9,552 nt of DNA from contig JASLHQ010000076.1 in the NCBI GenBank assembly GCA_030152265.1, positions 1 through 9,552 of the forward strand, written 5' to 3'. Positions 1 to 5,468 of this stretch are shown here, one piece after another. This DNA comes from Savagea sp. GTDB lineage: Bacteria > Bacillota > Bacilli > Bacillales_A > Planococcaceae. The notes beneath the pieces were generated by a model that saw only the letters and a list, made by a program, of their open reading frames with translations, had not been told where the DNA came from and did no database searches. Made by a program: the position numbers and the translations under genes. Position 1 is the stretch's first letter; every line of letters begins with the position of its first letter.

Positions 1-165
1 CATGACACATTAATTGTCGAACGCCCGACCTTTCACGAAAGTTATTGGATGTATCGTCTTCCGATTTTCACACAGCAAGAAGGGCAGTTAAGTGCTACTT
101 ACTATTATGCACGAGGAGCATATGTAGAAATTCTCGTTCCGCCACATGTTCAAATGAGTGAATAA
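1..165 (+). CDS. 3' end of an unrecognised gene
   Basis: The reading frame is open from the first base and ends with TAA at 163-165, giving the last 54 residues of a protein whose start lies outside the window. The visible part is rich in aromatic residues (SYWMYRLPIF, then ATYYYARGAYVEILVPP) and ends in QMSE. It has no clear transmembrane segment and no catalytic motif that I recognise. The Tyr/Trp-rich beta-like pattern suggests the C-terminal part of a folded cytosolic domain, but I cannot assign a family. Its coding nature is supported by the uninterrupted frame, a plausible amino-acid composition and a terminator hairpin that starts at the stop codon. It converges on the ABC ATPase gene and is not part of that operon. 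Confidence 0.7.
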   Translation, partial: HDTLIVERPTFHESYWMYRLPIFTQQEGQLSATYYYARGAYVEILVPPHVQMSE

Positions 166-206
166 AATACGCACCTCTTCACGTCTGTGAGGAGATGCGT
201 ATTTTT
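165..206. terminator. bidirectional rho-independent terminator
   Basis: An 18-bp stem (165-182 pairing with 187-204) has a GTCT loop and two imperfect positions. A T-run follows on the plus strand (202-206), and an A-run at 164-167 gives a T-run on the minus strand. It lies between two convergent stop codons (165 and 209), so it can end both the plus-strand gene and the ABC operon. Confidence 0.85.
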
Positions 207-208
207 CG

Positions 209-883
209 TTAACGAAGTGAAATTGTGTCGATTCCTTTCGTTTGGAGCAATTGGGTGTAAAACAAATCATCACCTACATTAAAAATCGTATCGGCTAATG
301 CGGTCACTTCTTCCATATCGTGTGAAATGTACAACATCGTCATACCAAACTGTTCGCGTAAAGCGAGAAGTGCTTGTTGAATTTCAATTTTCGAACGTAA
401 GTCGATGCCGACAGTCGGTTCGTCAAGCAACAGGAGAGCGGGCTGGTGAATGAGTGAGAGTGCGATGTTTAACTTGCGCTTCATTCCGCCTGATAAATGT
501 TTCGCTTTCCGATCCCATTCTTCGAGTGCGACACTTTTTAAAATCGCTCGTAGCTGTTCGTCGCTACGCCTAATAGGAGAAAGTTGTTCGAAAAAGCGCA
601 TATTTTGAGCGACGGAAAAATCTTCCCAAATGGCCAGTTGTTGAGGAACGTATCCGATTTGTTGGCGAATCGTTTTCGCCTCTTGCTCATAACATCGTCC
701 GTCCCAAGTGAGTGTGCCACTGTCAGCATCCAACAATGTCGCAATAATATGAAAAAGCGTCGATTTTCCCGCGCCATTTTTTCCGATAAAACATGCGATA
801 TCTCCTTTCGGAATAGTGAACGAGACGTCGTGAAGGACGGTTTGTTGTCCGAATGCTTTATGAAGATGTTGTACGTGTAACAT
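209..883 (-). CDS. ABC-2 exporter ATP-binding protein
   Basis: This 224-residue protein is the cytoplasmic nucleotide-binding subunit that should energise the two permeases encoded just upstream. All ABC motifs are present: Walker A GKNGAGKST (34-42), Q-loop VPQQ (79-82), signature LSGGM (130-134), Walker B LLLLDEP (150-156), D-loop around GID (159-161) and the switch histidine H188 in SHD. The length is that of a minimal single-domain ATPase; the C-terminal extension seen in many drug-exporter ATPases is short or absent. The ATG at 881-883 is preceded by AAAGGAGAA at good spacing. The start lies inside the end of the preceding permease gene (26-bp overlap), which indicates translational coupling as the last gene of the operon. 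The family is that of NatA, YhaQ and LnrL-type exporter ATPases. The ATPase assignment is firm; the substrate is unknown. Confidence 0.95.
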   Translation of the reverse strand: MLHVQHLHKAFGQQTVLHDVSFTIPKGDIACFIGKNGAGKSTLFHIIATLLDADSGTLTWDGRCYEQEAKTIRQQIGYVPQQLAIWEDFSVAQNMRFFEQLSPIRRSDEQLRAILKSVALEEWDRKAKHLSGGMKRKLNIALSLIHQPALLLLDEPTVGIDLRSKIEIQQALLALREQFGMTMLYISHDMEEVTALADTIFNVGDDLFYTQLLQTKGIDTISLR

Positions 884-1901
884 TAAGATTCTCCTTTCGT
901 ATCGCGAACATGAGTGCGAGTAAACAACAGACGACGAGGCTCATCGCGAACGTTCCTCGCAATAGCGCGGCGAATGGATGCCACGTCGCGAATGTCGTAC
1001 TTGCTGTTGCGATTAGTATGAATAATAGGACGCTCGCTGTCCGATGGAGCGCTCGTGTCGTATGAAATAGCGTGAACACGAGACCGATTCCGATGAACAA
1101 GGTGAAGCGGTACGTCGCAACAGTCCAAAGGGATGGAAAGTTTAATAACATATAAGCGATACTATCTGCGAGAAAGGCGATTCCGTTAAGGATGGCCCAT
1201 TGTCGCCAAAATAATGAAATGCTCGATAAGCGACTAAACGGAAAGCGCCATCGGAGTGAGCTTCGTATTAATGTCCAAAGAGGGAGTCCGATTATATATG
1301 TCCCGATCATCGTGAAGATGCTCCATAACAGGAGGGGCGTTGTCGGCTTTCGTTGTTGCTCCTTATCGCTAAATTCATCGTGCAAAACGACCGTTAGCAA
1401 TTGTCGCTCTCGTTCTGCTTGTATCGATTGTTGTGCGATGACTTCGTGATCGACAGGACGTTTCACAATGTTTTTAATTGCGATCGCTGCACGCTCTCGC
1501 CCTACAATTTGTTGAATGTGAGCGGTGATAATTTCTTTTGCAGTGCTGTACCCGAACGATAAGTTAGACGTATAACTTTCGACGATCGCCTGTCGTTCTC
1601 CTTTTGCAATTTGTTCATCAAAAGAATGTTTGAATAAGAAGACACTATCTACTTCATGCCGTTCAAGTGCGCGTAAAGCAGCGGAACGGTCCATTTCGCA
1701 TACGTCGATATAAGGCGCATCGTAAAGCGCAACGAGCAAGTCTTTCGAAAATTGTTCCGTACTTTCATCGACGATTGCGACAGGAATGCGAAATTCTTCT
1801 GTCGTTTGAAAGATGAGTTTTGAGAGCAGTAGTGTGATTGCGAGTGGCAACAGTAATAATAACCAATGCCACCACCGCCAATGAAATCGTAATAAAGCCA
1901 T
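858..1901 (-). CDS. ABC-2 type permease, second subunit
   Basis: This 347-residue integral membrane protein has the ABC2_membrane_3 layout. One N-terminal membrane helix (about 13-31) is followed by an extracytoplasmic domain of roughly 155 residues that starts with the typical RIPVAIVDES segment (38-46). Five more helices follow, near 188-212, 232-254, 258-280, 287-307 and 314-333. The ATG at 1899-1901 has a GAGGTGA ribosome site a few bases upstream and lies 4 bp after the stop of the preceding permease. Its 3' end overlaps the ATPase gene. It is the middle gene of a permease-permease-ATPase operon and probably forms a heterodimer with the 400-residue permease. The same gene content occurs in the linearmycin exporter LnrLMN of Bacillus, but the family is broad and the substrate cannot be read from the sequence. 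Confidence 0.88.
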   Translation of the reverse strand: MALLRFHWRWWHWLLLLLPLAITLLLSKLIFQTTEEFRIPVAIVDESTEQFSKDLLVALYDAPYIDVCEMDRSAALRALERHEVDSVFLFKHSFDEQIAKGERQAIVESYTSNLSFGYSTAKEIITAHIQQIVGRERAAIAIKNIVKRPVDHEVIAQQSIQAERERQLLTVVLHDEFSDKEQQRKPTTPLLLWSIFTMIGTYIIGLPLWTLIRSSLRWRFPFSRLSSISLFWRQWAILNGIAFLADSIAYMLLNFPSLWTVATYRFTLFIGIGLVFTLFHTTRALHRTASVLLFILIATASTTFATWHPFAALLRGTFAMSLVVCCLLALMFAIRKENLNVTRTTSS

Positions 1902-1905
1902 CGTA

Positions 1906-3108
1906 TTACTTCACCTCTTTCTGTTGACGCCAAACGATGAGCCATAAAAGTGCGAGCATGCCGAATGTTGTTATGCTGACCGACCATTGCATCGAAAAAT
2001 TGCCCATTAAAAAGAGCTGACGCATCCCTTCAGTCAATTCATTTAAAAAAGAGAATGAAGCGACGGGCTGGAGTTGCGAAGGTAAATAGAGCGGGGGAAT
2101 TATTAATCCGCTCATCCCTAACAATAAAACGATACCGATCAATTGAGCGGAAGCTGCTAAAAATCGAAAGCGCTCCATAATGGAGACGAAGAAAAAGGTC
2201 ATGCTGATCGTAAGTAACGTGGCGAATGCGAGAGAAAGAACGTCCGACGTAACAAAAACGATCGAGCTTAAAAGTAACAAAATGATAATGCCGAGCAAAC
2301 TCGTCACGAAAACAAAGAGCGTAATAACGATTCCTTTTGCGCTTTCTATTGAAAGTGGTGAGACGTTCAATAGTTGAAGGCGCATCGTAATAGAAGGCGG
2401 CAACGTGCTGTGGAAGAAACGATATAAAAGCCAAGTCCACATGACGAGTAACCCGAACAAAAATTGAATCGCGAAGTAGTGGACAGGGGAATCAGTTAAA
2501 GGATTCACAATCTTCTCTTCTTCGAGCATCGCATCTTTTCCGAGCGTAAATAAGCTGTAACTCATAAATTGCTCAAATAATAATTCATCCCGTTGCGCTG
2601 TAGACCATCCTGCTTCCTTTGCGTATTGGTCGATGAGTAAAATATTCGCTTGTGACGTATTAATATGTTGCGAAACGGTTTGTGCCAAACTGTAGAGCAG
2701 TTCTGTTTCACGTTGTTTTTTAGCATTTCCGATGACATGAAGTTCAATCGCTTTTCCGTCATAAAGTGCGCGTGTAAATCCAGTAGGAAACTGCAAAGCA
2801 CCACCGATTGTATTGTGATGCATTGCATTCTCGCTTTCTTCTTTAGACATGCTTTCGAAGCGGAGCGGCCCCTCAATTAATTGACCGTCCGTTAAAGCTG
2901 CAAGCAATTGTTTCGTTTCACTTGACTGATCTTCGTCGACAATAGCAAAACGGATCGGCTCATGTTCATCAAAGGAAAGTAACGGAATAATCGTCCATAG
3001 TGCGAGTATTATGAGTACGAAAGGAAATGATAAAAAAGCGAAAACTGTCAGCTTTTGTCGTTGCATTAGTTGCATAAAATGCTTCATAAAATAAAACAAA
3101 TGTTGCAC
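1906..3108 (-). CDS. ABC-2 type permease, first subunit
   Basis: This 400-residue integral membrane protein has the same topology as the next gene. A first helix lies at about 22-44 and an extracytoplasmic domain at about 45-208, with the hallmark RFAIVDEDQSS stretch (53-63). Further helices lie near 211-231, 258-284, 289-310, 317-340 and 375-393, with a short basic tail (RQQKEVK). The start is GTG at 3106-3108, chosen because GAGGTG sits 5 nt upstream; the next in-frame ATG is at 3085-3087 (residue 8) and would trim only a non-membrane segment. It is the first gene of the exporter operon and pairs with the 347-residue permease. Helical ABC-2 exporters of this type move lipophilic antibiotics, peptides or ions outward; the cargo here is unknown. 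The terminator hairpin directly upstream is unusual for a first gene. Confidence 0.88.
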   Translation of the reverse strand: MQHLFYFMKHFMQLMQRQKLTVFAFLSFPFVLIILALWTIIPLLSFDEHEPIRFAIVDEDQSSETKQLLAALTDGQLIEGPLRFESMSKEESENAMHHNTIGGALQFPTGFTRALYDGKAIELHVIGNAKKQRETELLYSLAQTVSQHINTSQANILLIDQYAKEAGWSTAQRDELLFEQFMSYSLFTLGKDAMLEEEKIVNPLTDSPVHYFAIQFLFGLLVMWTWLLYRFFHSTLPPSITMRLQLLNVSPLSIESAKGIVITLFVFVTSLLGIIILLLLSSIVFVTSDVLSLAFATLLTISMTFFFVSIMERFRFLAASAQLIGIVLLLGMSGLIIPPLYLPSQLQPVASFSFLNELTEGMRQLFLMGNFSMQWSVSITTFGMLALLWLIVWRQQKEVK

Positions 3109-3113
3109 ATGAA

Positions 3114-3119
3114 CACCTC
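3114..3119 (-). promoter_or_regulatory. ribosome binding site deciding a GTG start
   Basis: On the minus strand GAGGTG stands 5 nt before the GTG at 3106-3108. No better site lies in front of the downstream in-frame ATG, so the GTG is preferred as the start of the first permease. Confidence 0.7.
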
Positions 3120-3130
3120 GCTTTCCAATT

Positions 3131-3164
3131 TAAAAAACGGAACAGGTTTTCACCTATTCCGTTT
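3131..3164 (-). terminator. strong hairpin terminator between the acidic protein gene and the ABC operon
   Basis: Read on the minus strand, two 13-nt arms (3152-3164 and 3135-3147) pair throughout, with one G-U wobble. They are closed by a GAAA tetraloop and followed by six U residues (3137 to 3132). It begins 14 bp after the stop of the acidic membrane protein gene and ends only about 12 bp before the ribosome site of the first permease. Transcription from upstream would therefore be attenuated before it reaches the exporter genes. Confidence 0.88.
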
Positions 3165-3177
3165 CATCATTCCCGAA

Positions 3178-4839
3178 TTATTCGTTTCCGAACATTTCTT
3201 GCATTTCTAATTTCCACTCTGCGAATTCTTCATCTGTCATTTCGATGCCATCTTCCGCAAGTTCTGCACGCATCTCTTCAAAATCTGCGTCTGTAAAGTC
3301 CATCATCGGCTCTTCATCCCAAGCGCCTTCCATATCGCCATCAAACATCGTTGACATGAACAGTCCTTGTAAAATTTGGCCGACTTCTTCAAATTCTGTT
3401 TCGAGATATGTCATAATTTCGTCTTGAGACATGTCGTTTAAGTTACGAATATTGTCTGTCGGGTTTTCAGAAACAGCTTTCATACGTTTCGTATCCGATT
3501 CTACGATGAGCGCGACGTCTTCTACTTTAATATCTTCGTAGTTAATGCCGACACGTTGTGAGCTCTTCATAGCATCTTTACTATATTCGTTTTTACCAGA
3601 CCAAACGAGTTCGCCTGCAATCGCCATATCCGATTGAACGCTAAACGTATATTTGTAATCGCGCACGTCTTTTTCAAGAGTTTCATCTGCTGTGTACGTT
3701 AATGTACCGAGATCTTCCACTGCGAAGTCGATGCGGTCTGCTGTAATTTTGCCGTCGAATTTCGTTTCACCTTGAATTGTGAAAGCGTTCGGTTGTTCAA
3801 CTGAGCCGAATGCGTACTGGAATGTGTGACCGTCTTTTTTGCGTAAATGATCACCTTTCACTTGTACAGCTGTTTCTTCGTCATCAGACATCGTCAATTC
3901 ACGTTTCACGATGAAGTCGTCCGCAATCCAAATTGTTGAAACGAGATGTGGCTTTTCAGTCGATTGTTTCACTTCTTCAATCGCTTCGTTAATATCGTTA
4001 TTGAAATCTTTCATCATTTCTTCTGTTGATGTCATTTCGAACATTGCGTTTTGTGTCATCGATTCTTTCACCATTTTTTGAATCGTTTTGTCATCGCGTA
4101 CGAGTTCAAGAATAGCGATCGTTGCTTTCTTTAATTGTTCTGGACCGAGATCCATCGTAATTTTTTCAGCGTTTAGTTCTTCAGATAAAACATTCACTTT
4201 TTCTTTCGTTGACGTGAACGCTTTGTCGTCTAAGTTTTTATACAATGTTTTTAACATCGCATCTTGTACATGTTTCATATCTTTATCCGCAGGCAATGCG
4301 TTTTGATTGAAAAATTGAGTAAAGTCGATACTCATTTCTTCTGTCCATTCAGGATCATTTTCTTTCATTAATTCGTTTACTTTTTTATCGTTGATCGTTA
4401 AAACTTCAGATAAAAATGGTAATTGAACGAAAAGGTCGTGCTGTGCGAGGCGAAGATAAATGTTGTCGAGTGGCATTCCGGCAACTTCACCTTTTACACG
4501 AACATCTGCTACATTGTTTTTCATGTCAGACTGTGACGTCATCTCGATATGAGAATCTTTAATGAGATCTGTTGGAACGTCCGCAAGTAATGCTGACTGG
4601 CTATTCATATCAACTGTCATTTTTGATTTTGCTTCGACAGCATGTTCCATCGTCATGTCGTAATAATCGAGTTCCGGTTTGTAACGATGTTTGAAATCGT
4701 CAACCATCGTTTGGACGGATTTAAATTCCGCTTTGAAATAATCTTGTTTCGTTGAGCCGCCTAAAAATGCGAAGGCAAGCGCTCCACCGCCTACTACAAC
4801 GGCAATAATAAGTGCGATAATACCTGTTTTCTTATTCAT
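3178..4839 (-). CDS. membrane-anchored acidic protein of unknown function
   Basis: This 553-residue protein starts with MNKK and one strongly hydrophobic helix (about 6-27, with a GGG in the middle), then a long hydrophilic region. This suggests an N-terminally anchored or secreted extracytoplasmic protein. There is no lipobox cysteine after the helix, so it is not a lipoprotein; cleavage after the AFA at 22-24 is possible. The body alternates helical and beta-like stretches and resembles the large uncharacterised extracytoplasmic proteins of Bacillales (possibly DUF6583-like, from memory and not verified). The last 56 residues hold 22 acidic and only 2 basic residues plus 8 methionines. The ATG at 4837-4839 has AAGGAGTGA upstream. 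A SigW-like promoter lies about 60 bp before the start. A terminator follows, then the ABC exporter operon on the same strand, so a shared role at the cell envelope is plausible but unproven. Confidence 0.8.
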   Translation of the reverse strand: MNKKTGIIALIIAVVVGGGALAFAFLGGSTKQDYFKAEFKSVQTMVDDFKHRYKPELDYYDMTMEHAVEAKSKMTVDMNSQSALLADVPTDLIKDSHIEMTSQSDMKNNVADVRVKGEVAGMPLDNIYLRLAQHDLFVQLPFLSEVLTINDKKVNELMKENDPEWTEEMSIDFTQFFNQNALPADKDMKHVQDAMLKTLYKNLDDKAFTSTKEKVNVLSEELNAEKITMDLGPEQLKKATIAILELVRDDKTIQKMVKESMTQNAMFEMTSTEEMMKDFNNDINEAIEEVKQSTEKPHLVSTIWIADDFIVKRELTMSDDEETAVQVKGDHLRKKDGHTFQYAFGSVEQPNAFTIQGETKFDGKITADRIDFAVEDLGTLTYTADETLEKDVRDYKYTFSVQSDMAIAGELVWSGKNEYSKDAMKSSQRVGINYEDIKVEDVALIVESDTKRMKAVSENPTDNIRNLNDMSQDEIMTYLETEFEEVGQILQGLFMSTMFDGDMEGAWDEEPMMDFTDADFEEMRAELAEDGIEMTDEEFAEWKLEMQEMFGNE

Positions 4840-4896
4840 TCTGTCACTCCTTTTTTATAAAACGCTTTTAAAAGTATAACGTTTTCTCACTTAACA

Positions 4897-4924
4897 TGTA
4901 CGGAAATATTTCAGTAAAGTTTCA
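4897..4924 (-). promoter_or_regulatory. ECF sigma (SigW-type) promoter for the acidic membrane protein gene
   Basis: On the minus strand TGAAAC (4924-4919) is followed by exactly 16 nt and then CGTACA (4902-4897). This matches the Bacillus SigW consensus TGAAAC-N16-CGTA in every defined position. The expected transcript start is about 45-50 nt before the ATG at 4839, leaving a normal leader with the ribosome site. A TATACT element at 4878-4873 could be a housekeeping -10, but it has no matching -35. Confidence 0.75.
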
Positions 4925-5137
4925 AAAAAGTTAAATTTAGTCTTATATACCCAAATGTGAACCTTTGGATAAATATACATAATAAAAATAAAAGCAATAT
5001 ATGATTAAAAATATAAAAAACAAAAAGTTGTTAAAAAAATAAAATATAATTCATTAGTAGTGTAAAAGTGATACAATCTATTTTTAAACATATGAAAAAA
5101 TGAGGAAGATAATTAATTAAAAGTCTAAAGAATCATT

Positions 5138-5166
5138 TTGACAAAAGAGTTATATCGTTGTCTAAC
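5138..5166 (+). promoter_or_regulatory. candidate distal promoter
   Basis: A perfect TTGACA (5138-5143), a 17-nt spacer and TCTAAC (5161-5166, four of six consensus bases) form a SigA-like promoter pointing at the chemoreceptor gene. It would give an untranslated leader of about 295 nt. The weak -10 and the high AT background keep confidence low. Confidence 0.35.
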
Positions 5167-5179
5167 GAGTAAAAAAACA

Positions 5180-5197
5180 ATTGAATATTCATTCAAT
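5180..5197. repeat. inverted repeat in the intergenic region
   Basis: ATTGAAT (5180-5186) and ATTCAAT (5191-5197) are exact 7-bp inverted arms around ATTC. It lies just downstream of the candidate distal promoter, so it could be an operator or a weak RNA hairpin. In such AT-rich DNA a chance origin is possible. Confidence 0.35.
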
Positions 5198-5347
5198 CAA
5201 AAAAATACTAAAAGTGTTAAGTCCTTACGTGTTTAAATTCCCATTTTAAACCATTAAATTAAATCTTAAAGTCTAGTTTGTTCGATCTAATAAATAAGTT
5301 TTTTTTACGTCACTCGTTAAAAGTAGGTTAATGTGTATAAAAATAAT

Positions 5348-5371
5348 AGAAAATCTATTGTCAGAAAATCT
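5348..5371 (+). repeat. 9-bp direct repeat around a -35 element
   Basis: AGAAAATCT occurs at 5348-5356 and again at 5363-5371, 15 bp apart start to start. The copies flank the TTGTCA at 5358-5363, the second sharing its last base. The placement fits binding sites for a regulator of the chemoreceptor promoter. Confidence 0.45.
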
Positions 5372-5386
5372 GATTATGATTATGGT
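5358..5386 (+). promoter_or_regulatory. candidate proximal promoter of the chemoreceptor-EAL pair
   Basis: TTGTCA (5358-5363, five of six) is followed by a 17-nt spacer and TATGGT (5381-5386, four of six). Transcription would start near 5393, about 75 nt before the preferred ATG. No good SigD motility promoter (TAAA with GCCGATAT at about 15 nt) was seen in this region. Confidence 0.4.
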
Positions 5387-5405
5387 TGAATATAGACAAG
5401 CGATT

Positions 5406-5419
5406 CATTTGGCCAAATG
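5406..5419. promoter_or_regulatory. 14-bp perfect palindrome, possible operator
   Basis: CATTTGGCCAAATG is a perfect palindrome just downstream of the predicted transcript start and about 50 bp before the chemoreceptor ATG. It fits a repressor site or a control point in the leader. The regulator is unknown. Confidence 0.4.
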
Positions 5420-5452
5420 GTAAAAACTTATAGAACAAAGAGAAAGTATTAT

Positions 5453-5458
5453 GAGGAG
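5453..5458 (+). promoter_or_regulatory. ribosome binding site deciding the chemoreceptor start
   Basis: GAGGAG lies 10 nt before the ATG at 5469. The earlier in-frame ATG at 5451 overlaps this site and has only a weak purine stretch in front of it. The 5469 start also places the protein directly before its first membrane helix. Confidence 0.65.
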
Positions 5459-5468
5459 TTACCTGAAA

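Larger units (their letters stand above)
4840..5468. other. long AT-rich divergent intergenic region
   Basis: About 630 bp separate two divergent genes. GC is about 21% over 4981-5400, far below the flanking genes. The region holds the SigW-type promoter of the minus-strand gene, a probable promoter for the chemoreceptor gene near 5358, an extended -10-like TGATACAAT at 5069-5077, and TTGACA-N17-TCTAAC at 5138-5166. It also contains a hairpin at 5180-5197, a 9-bp direct repeat near 5348, and a 14-bp palindrome at 5406-5419. I found no convincing RNA gene, riboswitch or protein gene; one 30-codon reading frame (5331-5423) is treated as a finding only. Confidence 0.7.

Noticed and set aside
88..273. 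61-codon minus-strand reading frame across the first terminator
   Set aside because: It covers the terminator and the end of the ABC ATPase gene and opposes the partial plus-strand gene. It has no ribosome site and no protein-like pattern.
538..2880. Several other open frames of 65-133 codons on both strands within the ABC genes
   Set aside because: They are shadows of the three clearly coding ABC frames, with unnatural composition and no ribosome sites.
3109..3177. Separate SigW-type promoter for the ABC operon
   Set aside because: A TGAAAC is present on the minus strand (3166-3161), but the bases 16-17 nt later are TGTT or similar, not CGTA or CGTC.
5181..5197. FadR-type operator resembling TGAATGANTANTCATTCA
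   Set aside because: Only one half resembles the consensus; the other half lacks the needed bases and the spacing is wrong.
5163..5319. 8-bp inverted repeat TAACGAGT / ACTCGTTA
   Set aside because: The arms are about 140 bp apart and an 8-bp match is easily due to chance in this much AT-rich DNA. No promoter-linked placement was evident.
5451..5468. Earlier ATG at 5451 as the chemoreceptor start
   Set aside because: The GAGGAG site lies just after it and serves the ATG at 5469. The six extra residues add nothing to the membrane helix.
5084..5468. Cyclic-di-GMP riboswitch in the chemoreceptor leader
   Set aside because: Suggested by the EAL gene, but the conserved GEMM core sequences and GC-rich stems are absent from this very AT-rich stretch.
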